NCBI GenBank assembly: GCA_023248545.1
Contig: JAHFEF010000009.1
Coordinates: 1 to 64,000 of the forward strand
Direction of reading: 5' to 3'
DNA length: 64,000 nt
From: Myxococcales bacterium
Lineage (GTDB): Bacteria; Myxococcota; UBA727; JABDBI01
Shown here: positions 18,429-28,424 of the stretch, in pieces
How the letters are laid out: each line of letters opens with the position of its first letter
Position numbering within the stretch: position 1 is the first letter of the stretch
Program-made: the position numbers and the translations under genes
The notes under the pieces: generated by a model
The model's input: only the letters and a program-made list of their open reading frames with translations
Database searches by the model: none
What the model was told of the DNA's origin: nothing

Positions 18429-19691
18429 TCACTGACCTCTAAAATAATAACGTTCCTGCTCACCCTTATTCACTCGCGCTACCAGTGTCAAAGTGCGGCT
18501 GACTCCATTGACGGTCGCTTGACTCTTTAAGGTAAAATTCTTCGATTCAACTCCCAGTATATCTTGGCAGTCTTTCTGGTTCACGGACAAGGGCAAAGTC
18601 TTTAAAAATTGCATAAACCCAGCTTCATTCACCGGCCCACCCCCCATTGTCTTATATTGCATCCACTTCTTGACCGCTGTATCCACCCAAATTTGTTGTT
18701 GCAGATTAGGTTCTAAATCATTCTGAGCACAATAGCGTATGAGAGGCTCAATAACAGGTTCTTTCGCCGATAAAATATTGATTTTCTGGCCTTGACCATA
18801 AATGGTCAGCGCATCTCCAAAAGCCTCCATATGCCTATCTGTAAAACCAGGGACAAGATTTAACTCTCCCAAGCTGTCAAAATAAGCGTTTTTAGGAAAA
18901 ACCCCCTTGGTACTCAGATACAAATCTCGCTCAGACCCACCAAACGGTGTTCCCCAGCTATCGCTTGGGGCATTCGGGTTGATGCGAACTTCGTCGACAT
19001 CCAAATAATCGTAGATATTGGCAATCAATTCGGCACGACTGACTTTCTTAAACAGCGGGTCATATTTGATCGGAACAAATAACGCGGCCAAAAGCTTTCG
19101 CGTCTTACTGCGATCAGCCTGAACAGGTTCTGCCGCCCAGGCCCGAAATGAAATTTTGCTTTCTTCGTCCGTCATCGCCACGTTGAAAGAACCTTCGAAA
19201 GCCCCAAAACCTCCCTCGGGCGGAATAAACAAGCCAGTCTTGGTGCGTGTTTTTTGCTCACGCTCTTTCATTTTTTCGTCGAGTTTTTTCTTTTCTTCCT
19301 CTTTGCGTTTCTTCACCGCTTCGCTGACGTCCATCCCCAGTGTGGTTGCCAAGTCACCCGAAATCAAGCCACCGAGCAAATTGCTATCGATGGACAACAT
19401 TTCCCAGACGGTATGCTTGGGGAGCGGAACCCCAAAGCTTGCAAATTGCGTAAAATAGCCTTGAATGGGCGCTTCAATGGTTAGGAACAACGACGCAATA
19501 TTAAGGCCACTTTCAGCCAACGCTTCGGCTTTGAGAGCATCGCGTTGACGCAACGCAACTTGATATTGCGATTGCTCTTCGACCAATAGATCCGTCACGA
19601 CAGCCGAAATCAAGGCCAGCGAGATGACCACCAACAAAAGAGCCATTCCACGGGCTCTTAGGGGACGATACGAACGGGTTTGTCGAGCCAA
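18429..19691 (-). CDS. gspK: Type II secretion minor pseudopilin GspK
   Basis: 420 residues from a TTG at 19691 with GGAG 8 bases upstream. The basic leader ends at ARG, and cleavage before MALLLVVISLALISAVV fits prepilin peptidase PilD/GspO; the usual Glu at position 5 is absent, as is typical of GspK. A large globular domain follows, with a charged EKKKLDEKMKEREQK segment near residue 135. GspK caps the tip of the pseudopilus. It overlaps gspJ by 34 bases. Confidence 0.92.
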   Translation of the reverse strand: MARQTRSYRPLRARGMALLLVVISLALISAVVTDLLVEEQSQYQVALRQRDALKAEALAESGLNIASLFLTIEAPIQGYFTQFASFGVPLPKHTVWEMLSIDSNLLGGLISGDLATTLGMDVSEAVKKRKEEEKKKLDEKMKEREQKTRTKTGLFIPPEGGFGAFEGSFNVAMTDEESKISFRAWAAEPVQADRSKTRKLLAALFVPIKYDPLFKKVSRAELIANIYDYLDVDEVRINPNAPSDSWGTPFGGSERDLYLSTKGVFPKNAYFDSLGELNLVPGFTDRHMEAFGDALTIYGQGQKINILSAKEPVIEPLIRYCAQNDLEPNLQQQIWVDTAVKKWMQYKTMGGGPVNEAGFMQFLKTLPLSVNQKDCQDILGVESKNFTLKSQATVNGVSRTLTLVARVNKGEQERYYFRGQ

Positions 19692-20287
19692 ATCTGTGTC
19701 TCCGTGGTAATCTTTTCAATGTCCTCGTCGTTTAATTTTGCACTGATTTCAATGCGCACACGAATAGGCAAAGTGACGGTCTGAATGGGCTGTCCTTCGG
19801 TTTTCCAAACGCTGTCCCAGGCGCTGGTCAAAACATTCCAATATTTGAGTTCGAGCTTGTCTACATCGGGGCACACCAATTTGGCTTTGCCTTCTTTCCA
19901 CAGCCGATTGCCTGGGTTGGCCTTTTCGCGACGCATGAGATTACCCTCTTGGATAAAATATGTAATTTCGCGCTCGCCGCTTTCTTGGGCGTCTTGTCTG
20001 TGACTGAGGCCACCGAAAGCCACAAAAGAGATCTGATTTTTGTCACCTCTTAATTGCGTGTCTACCACTAAGTGCACAGGATTTCGATTGGCACTCATAT
20101 AAGCCATGCTAAGTTCTGACGACATTCGAGCCAAGGCTTGGCGAATCAGGTGATGCCGACTCGAAATAGCCGTGGCCTTGTCTGTCACATCTAAAGAAGA
20201 AGTTAAACTGGTCATGAGGATCACGCCCATCATGCCCAGCAACGCCGCCGCAATCAGGACTTCAATCAAGCTGAATCCGCGTCTCAT
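19658..20287 (-). CDS. gspJ: Type II secretion minor pseudopilin GspJ
   Basis: 209 residues. The type III signal is very short: MRRG then FSLIEVLIAAALLG with Glu5 present. The C-terminal beta domain is as expected for GspJ. GspJ forms the tip complex with GspI, GspK and GspH. Its start overlaps the gspI stop as ATGA. Confidence 0.92.
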   Translation of the reverse strand: MRRGFSLIEVLIAAALLGMMGVILMTSLTSSLDVTDKATAISSRHHLIRQALARMSSELSMAYMSANRNPVHLVVDTQLRGDKNQISFVAFGGLSHRQDAQESGEREITYFIQEGNLMRREKANPGNRLWKEGKAKLVCPDVDKLELKYWNVLTSAWDSVWKTEGQPIQTVTLPIRVRIEISAKLNDEDIEKITTETQIWLDKPVRIVP

Positions 20288-20940
20288 TTGGGTGCCCCTG
20301 TCGGCCGCGGCGAAACAGCTCCTGGCTGCCCACCAGGTAACTTTTGCCCACCCAGGGCTTGACCTTGCGTCGTCAACAAACCGGCCAAATCAGCCATTGG
20401 CTTGCCATTGACCACATGCGTCACCACTTTCAAGTCCTCGTCAACTCCCTGTTCTGTCCACCGGACAATCAAGACCAACTCCCGAATCGAGTCTCCTAAC
20501 GTCGTCGAGATCAAGCTAAAAAAAGGCGCCAACATATTGGCCCCAAACTCCATGTTACCGGGCCCCCCTTGGCTGCCCGGCATAGAGCCTCCTTGCTGAA
20601 CCTTCATGGCTTTCGAAATCGCTTCTGGGCTCGGTGGCGGCATGTTGAATCTTAAACCGTGGCATTCCCACTTGTAGTCTTTGAAGCCTTCTTCTTCGAA
20701 ATTGCCATCACTGCCATAATCTGTCACGGAGAAGCCCTTTTTCAGCAGATCATATTTGCAATCGATGAGTTTCTTTCGGGCCAACTGCGTCGCGATGTTC
20801 AAGGCTCGGCCCTTGGCGGCCAGTTTCATCGAACGTGCTTGGGCTTCGAATAAATAAAGCAGCGATAAACCCATGATTGCCATGGCGATCATGACTTCAA
20901 GCAACGAAAATCCCCTGGGGTGAGGTTTACGATTTCTCAA
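20284..20940 (-). CDS. gspI: Type II secretion minor pseudopilin GspI
   Basis: 218 residues if translation begins at the TTG at 20940, giving MRNRKPHPRG before the cleaved FSLLEVMIAMAIMG; another TTG at 20961 in the same frame is possible, and neither has a strong Shine-Dalgarno sequence. Glu5 is present. The protein is longer than usual GspI (about 120-130 residues) because of an inserted region near residues 95-130 and a Gly/Pro-rich C-terminal tail (GGQKLPGGQPGAVSPRPTG). It overlaps gspH and gspJ. Confidence 0.85.
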   Translation of the reverse strand: MRNRKPHPRGFSLLEVMIAMAIMGLSLLYLFEAQARSMKLAAKGRALNIATQLARKKLIDCKYDLLKKGFSVTDYGSDGNFEEEGFKDYKWECHGLRFNMPPPSPEAISKAMKVQQGGSMPGSQGGPGNMEFGANMLAPFFSLISTTLGDSIRELVLIVRWTEQGVDEDLKVVTHVVNGKPMADLAGLLTTQGQALGGQKLPGGQPGAVSPRPTGAPK

Positions 20941-21526
20941 GTGGCAACTCTTGATCTTCAATCACGACTGCACCGGTGAGCGGCTCAACGACCAGGTCAT
21001 ATAAGCGCTTGCCCTCGGGATCGTCTGCAATCACAATCTGGGCTTCTTCGGTGTAGCCATCTGGGAAAAAATAGAGTGCAATTTGGCCTTTTCCGGCACG
21101 TTCTTCAAATCGGTCAATCCAAATGCTTCTGAAATAAACATCTTCCGGTAATTTCTGCTTTTCGCCCAACTCATCTTCAACGGCTTTAAAATCCGGATTT
21201 TTGACCGGCTTTCCGGTATCACGAGCTTGTTTTTCGTCTTCTTCTTCTTGTTTTTGGCTTTTGACTTTGACCGTGTCAGACGATTCTTCGACCCAGTATT
21301 CTCTTTTGTCCATGTCAAAAACAATACGACACGTCTTGCCAGACAACGACGCCCGCGCATACGTGTCACGAATCAAGCCCTGCAGCTGATTCGCTGTGCT
21401 TTTGAGTTTACTGCCGGTAATCGACCGAAACGTCGGTATCGCAATGGCCGTAAAAACCCCAATGAGGAGCAATACGACCAGGATTTCCAGCAGCGAAAAG
21501 CCTCTATTTTTCCCAGTTGCCAACAT
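20927..21526 (-). CDS. gspH: Type II secretion minor pseudopilin GspH
   Basis: 199 residues from ATG at 21526 (MLATGKNRG then FSLLEILVVLLLIGVF, Glu5 present). The frame is open further upstream inside gspG, but those residues are not credible. A charged insert (QKQEEEDEKQARDTGK) lies between the helix and the beta domain. GspH is the pseudopilus minor subunit next to the tip. The gene overlaps gspG by 23 bases. Confidence 0.88.
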   Translation of the reverse strand: MLATGKNRGFSLLEILVVLLLIGVFTAIAIPTFRSITGSKLKSTANQLQGLIRDTYARASLSGKTCRIVFDMDKREYWVEESSDTVKVKSQKQEEEDEKQARDTGKPVKNPDFKAVEDELGEKQKLPEDVYFRSIWIDRFEERAGKGQIALYFFPDGYTEEAQIVIADDPEGKRLYDLVVEPLTGAVVIEDQELPLEKS

Positions 21527-21878
21527 CGTCCTCTGTATCCGGAAGTCCATCGGGGCCATTGGAGTGTACATCGCAGCCTTTAGGGTTGTGAACGCCTGGA
21601 CAAACAAACGTGTACTCATTGCCCCACGGATCAACTGGCGCTTTTTCTAGATCGCCGTTTTTAATCAGGTCGTCCCAAGTTTCTGGGTTCTTGCGTCTTT
21701 CAGCTTTGAACATGATTAACTTCTGTGAAAGACCGTTTGCCTCGGTGCGAGTGGCGCTAATTTGGCCCTTGGATAACCCACCAAATGTCGCGACAGCAAT
21801 GCCACCGACGATCAAGCCAATCAAAGCCATGACGATCATGATTTCAATCAGCGAAAAACCCTTCAATCCTGTTTTCAT
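21504..21878 (-). CDS. gspG: Type II secretion major pseudopilin GspG
   Basis: 124 residues. MKTGLKG then FSLIEIMIVMALIGLIVGGI with Glu5; the C-terminal half has the GspG pattern KAPVDPWGNEYTFVCPG and DGLPDTEDDVGNW, which carries the calcium site of the family. Two Cys (VCPG, GCDV) could form a disulfide, which most GspG lack. It is the main subunit of the T2SS pseudopilus. Confidence 0.97.
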   Translation of the reverse strand: MKTGLKGFSLIEIMIVMALIGLIVGGIAVATFGGLSKGQISATRTEANGLSQKLIMFKAERRKNPETWDDLIKNGDLEKAPVDPWGNEYTFVCPGVHNPKGCDVHSNGPDGLPDTEDDVGNWEK

Positions 21879-21889
21879 ATCCTTCTCCC

Positions 21890-23134
21890 TTATTTTACGA
21901 GCGTATTCATTTGCATAATAGGCGTCAAGATTGCAAACACAATAAAACCAACACTGCCACCCATCAAAGCGATCATGACCGGCTCCAACAAGGCCGTCAG
22001 GGTCGTCACCCGGAGTTGCACTTGCTGTTCATAAGTCGTCGCAATTCGGGTCAACATGGTCTCGAGTTGCCCCGATTTTTCCCCGATGGCGATCATGTGT
22101 GTGACCATCGGAGGAAAGCAGCCACTGCGCTTTAAAGGCGTAGCAATGTCTTCACCTTCCCGAACAGCCTCTCGAACCGCATCGATGGCTTTCTCTAAAA
22201 CATCGTTTGAAACAATATTGCGAACGATCTCAAGACTCGCCAATAATGGCACCCCGCTGGCCAACAAAGTAGAAAGCGTGCGTGAAAATCGCGCGACCGA
22301 AACCAGCTGCGTAATACTCCCCAAGATGGGCACTTTCAATCTAAACTGATCCCAGGCAGCTCGGCCCTTGGGCGACTTTTTCCAACGCACAAAGCCATAG
22401 ATCAAGCCACCTAAAATAATAATTATCAGCCACCAGTAATTGCTGATCAAATCACTGATTCCAATCAGCATCCGCGTCATGATGGGCAACTGGACTTTGG
22501 CGCGAATAAATATCTGAGAGATTCGTGGCACCACGGTCGTCAGCATCAAAATCATGATCACAAACGCCACCGTGGCCATCACCGCTGGGTACACCATGGC
22601 ACTGATGACTTTGCTTTTCAGCTGCGCCTGGTTTTCCATGAAATCAGCCAGGCGCTCCAAGACGACTTCCAAAGCCCCGGAACTCTCGCCAGCTCGAACC
22701 ATGTTGATATAAATATTGCTAAAAATCTTATGCTTCTGCATGGCGTCGGCCAGCGAAGAACCTTCGTTGACCGAGCCGCGAATTTCAGAAAAAATGCGCT
22801 TTAATTTTTCATTGTCGATTTGGTCAATCAGGGCATTGAGCGAATCGACCATGGGGACGCCAGCCTGCAATAAAATGGCCATCTGGCGTGTAGCCTGAGC
22901 AATATCGCTCGTGCTCACACCTTTAAACAAAGCATCCAGTTTGATCTGGCGTTTCAAAAAGCTGGATTTTGACGTCGTTCCACTGACTAAAGCCCCTGAA
23001 GCTTCAAAGACATCCGTTGCTAAAATGCCTTCTTTTCGGAGCAAGACGCGCAAAGCTTTCACGCCATCGGCATCGCGAGAGCCCTTCACGCTCTTGCCTT
23101 TTTGATCGTAGCCCTTGTACTCGTAAATCGGCAT
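21890..23134 (-). CDS. gspF: Type II secretion inner-membrane protein GspF
   Basis: 414 residues. The N-terminus MPIYEYKGYDQKGKSVKG and the two repeated GspF domains (around residues 70-190 and 275-395) are standard; three membrane helices are visible near residues 170, 220 and 380. GspF is the platform protein coupling GspE to pseudopilus assembly. The start overlaps the gspE stop by one base. Confidence 0.97.
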   Translation of the reverse strand: MPIYEYKGYDQKGKSVKGSRDADGVKALRVLLRKEGILATDVFEASGALVSGTTSKSSFLKRQIKLDALFKGVSTSDIAQATRQMAILLQAGVPMVDSLNALIDQIDNEKLKRIFSEIRGSVNEGSSLADAMQKHKIFSNIYINMVRAGESSGALEVVLERLADFMENQAQLKSKVISAMVYPAVMATVAFVIMILMLTTVVPRISQIFIRAKVQLPIMTRMLIGISDLISNYWWLIIIILGGLIYGFVRWKKSPKGRAAWDQFRLKVPILGSITQLVSVARFSRTLSTLLASGVPLLASLEIVRNIVSNDVLEKAIDAVREAVREGEDIATPLKRSGCFPPMVTHMIAIGEKSGQLETMLTRIATTYEQQVQLRVTTLTALLEPVMIALMGGSVGFIVFAILTPIMQMNTLVK

Positions 23135-24876
23135 TATTCAGCATCCACCGCCAAGTTCTCTTCCCGCGTCACGCGAGTCACTTCTTCGACGGTGGTAATG
23201 CCCATTTTCACCTTGTGGGCTCCATCTTCCCTTAAAGTCACCATGCCTTGTTCGCGAGCTTTGTTCTTAATCGTAGCAGAATCGGCATTTTGTAGGATCA
23301 GTTGCCGAATATTTTCTTCCACCAACATGAGTTCGAAAATACCCTGTCGGCCCAAATAACCCGTATTTTGACAAGTCCCACAACCTTTTCCGCGCCACAG
23401 CTTGGAGGTCGTCTTCGGGTCAAGTCCTAATTCGTGCAGTTCTTCGGCTTTCGGTTTGTATTCTTCGCGGCAATCCGGACAAATGGTTCGCACCAAACGC
23501 TGGGCCAGCACGGCCATCAGAGAGCTGGCCACTAAAAATGGCTCTACTTGCATGTCTACCAGGCGCGTGATCGCGCCGGGTGCGTCATTGGTATGCACGG
23601 TCGAAAATACCAAGTGGCCTGTCAGAGATGCTTGGATGGCAATCTCAGCCGTGGTTCTATCACGAATTTCACCGACCATGATCACATCGGGATCTTGTCG
23701 CAAGAAAGCACGTAGGCCATTGGAGAAAGTCAAATCTATTTTGGTATTCACCTGCACTTGGCCTACACCCGGCAGCTGGTACTCGACGGGATCTTCGATG
23801 GTCAGAATATTTAACTCGGGCTTGTTGATCTTGGACAAGCAAGCATACAGCGTCGAAGTCTTACCCGAACCCGTAGGACCCGATACCAAGAAAATACCGT
23901 GCGAAGCCGTGATAATTTGATAAATCGCTTTGAGATTATGTTCTGAAAAGCCGATTTCACTCAAGCTTTTTAACACACTGGAGCGATCCAACAATCGCAT
24001 CACGATGCGTTCGCCATAGCCCGTTGGGATACTCGACACACGAATGTCAAAATCTTTCCCAGCAACTTTTAATCTAATACGGCCATCTTGAGGCAAGCGT
24101 TTTTCAGCGATATTTAAGCCGGCCATGATTTTCAATCGAGAGATAATCGAGTTCTGAAATCGCTTCGGCGGTTTTATAATTTCGTATAAAATACCGTCAA
24201 TTCGAAATCGCACGAGCAATTCGCGTTCAAAGGGCTCGACGTGAATATCGCTGGCCCGATCTTTGACAGCCTGGCTCATGAGTGAGTTCACCAGCCGAAT
24301 AATGGGCGCTTCGTCATCGCCCTCGATGTCCAGCAAGTCGACGACTTCGTCTTCCAAAACGCCCTTTAAGTCCGCTGATTCAGCATCTTCGAGCTCGGCA
24401 ACCGCTGTCTCAGCCTGACGGATCACGCGATCATAAGCTTTGTTAATCGCAGCAACAATCAGCTCTGGAGCGGCGATTTCCAGATCGAGTTCTTTGCCAA
24501 AAAGCAATCTCAGTTCATCGTGCGTTTCGATGTCTGAGGCATCGAAGCAAGCGAGCCTAATGTGGCCATTGGCAGCAACGCCTACTGGCAATATGCGATT
24601 TTGCTTCGCGAATGTAATCGGAATCAAACGCAATATCTCGGGGTCAATCTGGTCAACTTCGATTTTTTCGACAAAAGGCAAATCACATTGAGCAGCGAGT
24701 GCTTTGGCCAGCTGGGCGTTGGTGATCAGCTTGAGCGACACAAGAACTTCGCCCAACCGCCCACCTTTTTCGCGCTGCACCGCCAATGCTTGTGCAATTT
24801 GATCGGAGTTCAGTCCAAATAACGTCGAGGTCACTTCTCCGATGGGCTTTCCCCATAATGCCTGTGCAACACTCAT
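23134..24876 (-). CDS. gspE: Type II secretion ATPase GspE
   Basis: 580 residues. N-terminal MshEN-type domain, then the ATPase core: Walker A GPTGSGKTSTLY near residue 335, the Asp-box and His-box regions, and a tetracysteine zinc motif (CPDC then CGTC) near residues 455-490. GspE is the cytoplasmic hexameric motor of the T2SS. Its start overlaps the gspD stop as ATGA. A closely related motor of the pilus locus lies at 50187-51884. Confidence 0.98.
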   Translation of the reverse strand: MSVAQALWGKPIGEVTSTLFGLNSDQIAQALAVQREKGGRLGEVLVSLKLITNAQLAKALAAQCDLPFVEKIEVDQIDPEILRLIPITFAKQNRILPVGVAANGHIRLACFDASDIETHDELRLLFGKELDLEIAAPELIVAAINKAYDRVIRQAETAVAELEDAESADLKGVLEDEVVDLLDIEGDDEAPIIRLVNSLMSQAVKDRASDIHVEPFERELLVRFRIDGILYEIIKPPKRFQNSIISRLKIMAGLNIAEKRLPQDGRIRLKVAGKDFDIRVSSIPTGYGERIVMRLLDRSSVLKSLSEIGFSEHNLKAIYQIITASHGIFLVSGPTGSGKTSTLYACLSKINKPELNILTIEDPVEYQLPGVGQVQVNTKIDLTFSNGLRAFLRQDPDVIMVGEIRDRTTAEIAIQASLTGHLVFSTVHTNDAPGAITRLVDMQVEPFLVASSLMAVLAQRLVRTICPDCREEYKPKAEELHELGLDPKTTSKLWRGKGCGTCQNTGYLGRQGIFELMLVEENIRQLILQNADSATIKNKAREQGMVTLREDGAHKVKMGITTVEEVTRVTREENLAVDAE

Positions 24877-27392
24877 GGTTTATTGGGTTCCACTTGAATG
24901 GGCGCTGGTTCTGGAACTTGCGGCGGCGGACGATCTGTCACAATGGTCTCCGTGACGGGCGGTTGTTCAGGACTTGTTTTGTCTGCATCGCTCTCGTCTG
25001 AATCGGTCGGCTCCAGGGTCTGAACCTTATGTTTATCGACATCGTCATGTTCAGGAGACTTGAAGACGGTCTCTCCGGGCAACCCAGGACCCCCGTTTTC
25101 GGTCTTTTGCATCTCATACTGAACTTGGTCAATCAGGCGACCGAGTGGCCCTGATTTTTTGTCATAGTCGATATAGGGATCGAACTTGGTAATTTTGTCG
25201 CCAAAATAAAGTTTCGAAAACTCTTCGCGTTCCTTGGCTTTGCGCTCATAGATTTTTCTTAAATCACCCTCGTTACGAACCACATAGGGTGTCAGAATAA
25301 GCATGAGGTTTTTCTTGATTTTTACTTTACTGGTCGTCTTAAACAGATGCCCTAACAGGGGGATATCACCCAACCATGGAATCTTGCCTTCGGTCGTCTT
25401 GTAAGTCTCACCAATCAACCCACCCAGTACAACCGTCTGCTGATCTCTAGATGAAACAGTCGTCTTAGCAGTTTTCGTCGTAAACTTTGGATAGTCCACA
25501 TTATTTAACCTAATATTTTCACCCACATCCTGTATGTCCTGCTCGATTTCGAGGCGAACCTGATTGTCATCATTCACATGCGGCGTCAACGTAAACTTGA
25601 GCTTGGGTTCCTGATACTGGACATTCTGCAATGGAATCCCAATTCCGGCCGAACCAGTACCTAGCCCAACTGTCGATACACTGCCCAGCGTCGGAATTCT
25701 TTCACCCACTGACATCTCAGCCTTCTCATTATCCAATGTCATCAACGATGGCGTTGAAAGAATATCTACATTTGAATAGGTCTGAATAATATTTAAAATG
25801 GCGCCTATACCAGGTACATTGATTGTGGTGCCATTCAACGTAAGCGGTTGATTGGGACCAATAAAACCAATGGTATCTAAAAATGGCGCTAATCCCGCGG
25901 CAGCCACACCAGCACTATTGCCGCTGGCCAACGCCGTGCCAATTTTACCAAACACATCGGTGGCCAAACCCTTTCCGGCTGGGTTCGCCAAGATCATCGT
26001 TGAACCTTTGCCTAACACGTCCGGAATCCCCCCAAACGCTCCCAACCCAAAGTTATTTCTATCATCCAAGCTGATTTCCATGATCGCTGCCTCGACATAA
26101 ACTTGCGTGCGTTTCTTATCAAGCTTGGCAATCACTTGCAGCAATGCTTTATAGTCTCTGGGGCTTGCAACAGACACCAACGAATTAGTTGCTTCGTCGG
26201 CAGTGACTTTGATATCACCTTCAAACATGCTGTCGCCACGGGCATAGACACCCGGTGTCCCGCTGTTGGATCTCCCTGATTTGAGGCCCTGGACCAACGT
26301 CGACAGCGTGGTGGCAATCTTCTTAGAATCACCATGCTTGAGATAATAGACATAGATCTGGCCCTGCGTACCTGCCCCCGAAGACGGCACATCCAATACG
26401 TCGATCATCTCTTTGATGCGATCAAAAGCTCGGTCTGAAGCAATGACAATTAATTTATTGGTGCGCTCATCGGCAATCATTTTTTGTAGTTTGAAATTCT
26501 CAGGGTTTCCTCGAGCTCCTGGAAAGTCATCATACGGAGAACGCGACGATGAGGGTGCTGATGAGCCTGATCTGCCATTCAACGACGTGAAAATATCGTT
26601 TAACTTGGTCTGAATCTGAACCGCGTCGGCATGCACCAAGTCAACAATGTGAATGCGATTGGCAGCACCCGAAATATCGACTTTGCTCAAAATACTCATG
26701 ATGCGACGGATGTTGGACGAACCATCCGTAATCACCAAAAACGTCTCGCCAACAACGATCACATCGCCCACACGACTCACGAGGCCCTTCACCAAAGATT
26801 GCCCAACTTCTTTCTGGAGATGCTTCAAGTCATACAAATAAGTGACCATGCTTTCATCTTGAGGCAGAACCTCTTTTTCGTCGACCACTTGGATCGGCTG
26901 CCTGGGAGAATCCACTCGTTTGATGATCTTATAGTAATCGCCCGTTTTAAATAAACTGAGATCATTGGCCTCAAGCGTAGACTGGAAAGCCTGCCAAGCT
27001 TGTTTGATCGTAATTGGCGTTCGCGAAATAATCGAAATTTCTTGGGATGGCTTCACGCTGCTGGCAATAATAAAATTGCTGCACGTGAGTCGACTGATCT
27101 GGTCTACCAAATCGGATAACTTAGCTTTGTCTAAGTTCCAGGGGAACTTGCCTTTGGGCTTGACACACTTCGCAGGCATCACCTTCGTGATGTCACTGCC
27201 GCCGCTAGGCATGGAAGCCGATCGTGGTGGTGGTGGTGGTGCTGGTGGCGCCTGCTTCGATCCGTGAGCTGGATCATCGCCACCTCGCAAGGGCGACAGT
27301 GGCGGCTCTTCATCCGGTAAACCTTCTAAATGCTGAGCAACCAGCGCCGGGTGGACCAAAAGCAATAACAATAACAAAGAAAACTTATGCAT
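24873..27392 (-). CDS. gspD: Type II secretion outer-membrane secretin GspD
   Basis: 839 residues. A signal peptide (LLLLLLLVHPALVAQ) is followed by a Pro-rich stretch and then the N0-N1-N2-N3 domains (residues about 85-420) and the secretin barrel (about 430-700) with the hallmark VPGIGAILNI and VVLGGLIGE then IPWLGDIPLLGHLFK. The C-terminal tail of about 110 residues is long, acidic and Pro-rich (TDRPPPQVPEPAPIQVEPN); it may bind a pilotin or remain periplasmic. It forms the outer-membrane channel of the T2SS. Confidence 0.97.
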   Translation of the reverse strand: MHKFSLLLLLLLVHPALVAQHLEGLPDEEPPLSPLRGGDDPAHGSKQAPPAPPPPPRSASMPSGGSDITKVMPAKCVKPKGKFPWNLDKAKLSDLVDQISRLTCSNFIIASSVKPSQEISIISRTPITIKQAWQAFQSTLEANDLSLFKTGDYYKIIKRVDSPRQPIQVVDEKEVLPQDESMVTYLYDLKHLQKEVGQSLVKGLVSRVGDVIVVGETFLVITDGSSNIRRIMSILSKVDISGAANRIHIVDLVHADAVQIQTKLNDIFTSLNGRSGSSAPSSSRSPYDDFPGARGNPENFKLQKMIADERTNKLIVIASDRAFDRIKEMIDVLDVPSSGAGTQGQIYVYYLKHGDSKKIATTLSTLVQGLKSGRSNSGTPGVYARGDSMFEGDIKVTADEATNSLVSVASPRDYKALLQVIAKLDKKRTQVYVEAAIMEISLDDRNNFGLGAFGGIPDVLGKGSTMILANPAGKGLATDVFGKIGTALASGNSAGVAAAGLAPFLDTIGFIGPNQPLTLNGTTINVPGIGAILNIIQTYSNVDILSTPSLMTLDNEKAEMSVGERIPTLGSVSTVGLGTGSAGIGIPLQNVQYQEPKLKFTLTPHVNDDNQVRLEIEQDIQDVGENIRLNNVDYPKFTTKTAKTTVSSRDQQTVVLGGLIGETYKTTEGKIPWLGDIPLLGHLFKTTSKVKIKKNLMLILTPYVVRNEGDLRKIYERKAKEREEFSKLYFGDKITKFDPYIDYDKKSGPLGRLIDQVQYEMQKTENGGPGLPGETVFKSPEHDDVDKHKVQTLEPTDSDESDADKTSPEQPPVTETIVTDRPPPQVPEPAPIQVEPNKP

Positions 27393-28399
27393 CAGGGACG
27401 ATCCTTGATAGTTATGTCAGACGTAATGGAACCCCCACCACGCTTGTAATCAATGTTCAGCTGTTTGGCGGTAGAACGCATTTGATAAAGCTCTAACGCT
27501 TTATCCGGGCTATTCAGTTCATAGCCATTGATCTTGGTGATAATATCGCCATCTTGCATGCCGATTTTTGAGTAGACAGAATTCGGTGCAATGTTAAATA
27601 ATTTAAACCCAATTGATCTTCCTTCTTCAAATGCCGGCACAATACGGGCCTGTGAAGCAATCATGGCCAGATTACCCATCGTGGCGTCAAAATCTTTGGC
27701 ATCTATCTCATACGAATTGGGGCCTGTTTTTCGAAGCGTGCTCCCCAAATTTTCGCTGCTCGAGGCGGTTGGTGGCACAAACGGCTGCTGACTTGGCGGG
27801 ACCGGAACGAACCCTTCGTCCATGGCCAAATATTCATAGCGTCGATCGCGCTCATTATAAAATACCACGCGGTGTTCCTCGATGCGCTTAATCAAACCCA
27901 CGCTCATGAGCCGATTACAGGGCGCCAGAGGTTCGGTGACTGAGGGCCCGAGAATCTCGATGAACAAAGGATCCAGCGGAATTCGCGTTGTTTGGCATTC
28001 GTTGATCGAATAAGACTGGATATTGCCACCGGTTTCAATCGACGCCAGTGAATATTGGGGGAATGGAAACACGGCCGTCGCCACCAACCTGGCCCCCAGC
28101 GTTGTAGCGATAGCATCTTCCCACCGGCCCGCTTGGCCGGCACCTTCGTCAACTTCGAGCAGGCTTATTTTTTCGCGTTTGGCGCCGAACATATTGCGTT
28201 CATTCAGGGCGGTGAAGTCACGCTCTTTAGGTGATTTGTGTACCGGGCGTGGAGCAGCTTGTGAACTTTCAGTGGCCTTAAACGACTTTTCGATCTTGTA
28301 GCCTATCCAGAGATTGACAGTACTGGCCACGACAAAAGCACACACAGCCAAAAAAGCCAGTCGCGCCATCCAGAACTGCCATTTCAATCGCCACTTCAT
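27392..28399 (-). CDS. gspC: Type II secretion protein GspC with PDZ domain
   Basis: 335 residues. A short cytoplasmic segment, one membrane helix (residues about 10-34), the periplasmic homology region that contacts the secretin (LNERNMFG, then VATAVF), and a C-terminal PDZ domain (APNSVYSKIGMQDGDIITKINGYEL near residues 270-295). GspC recruits substrates and links the inner platform to GspD. It sits 25 bases after tsaD. Confidence 0.92.
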   Translation of the reverse strand: MKWRLKWQFWMARLAFLAVCAFVVASTVNLWIGYKIEKSFKATESSQAAPRPVHKSPKERDFTALNERNMFGAKREKISLLEVDEGAGQAGRWEDAIATTLGARLVATAVFPFPQYSLASIETGGNIQSYSINECQTTRIPLDPLFIEILGPSVTEPLAPCNRLMSVGLIKRIEEHRVVFYNERDRRYEYLAMDEGFVPVPPSQQPFVPPTASSSENLGSTLRKTGPNSYEIDAKDFDATMGNLAMIASQARIVPAFEEGRSIGFKLFNIAPNSVYSKIGMQDGDIITKINGYELNSPDKALELYQMRSTAKQLNIDYKRGGGSITSDITIKDRP

Positions 28400-28424
28400 G
28401 GTGTTTGGCTGTCTAGCACTAATT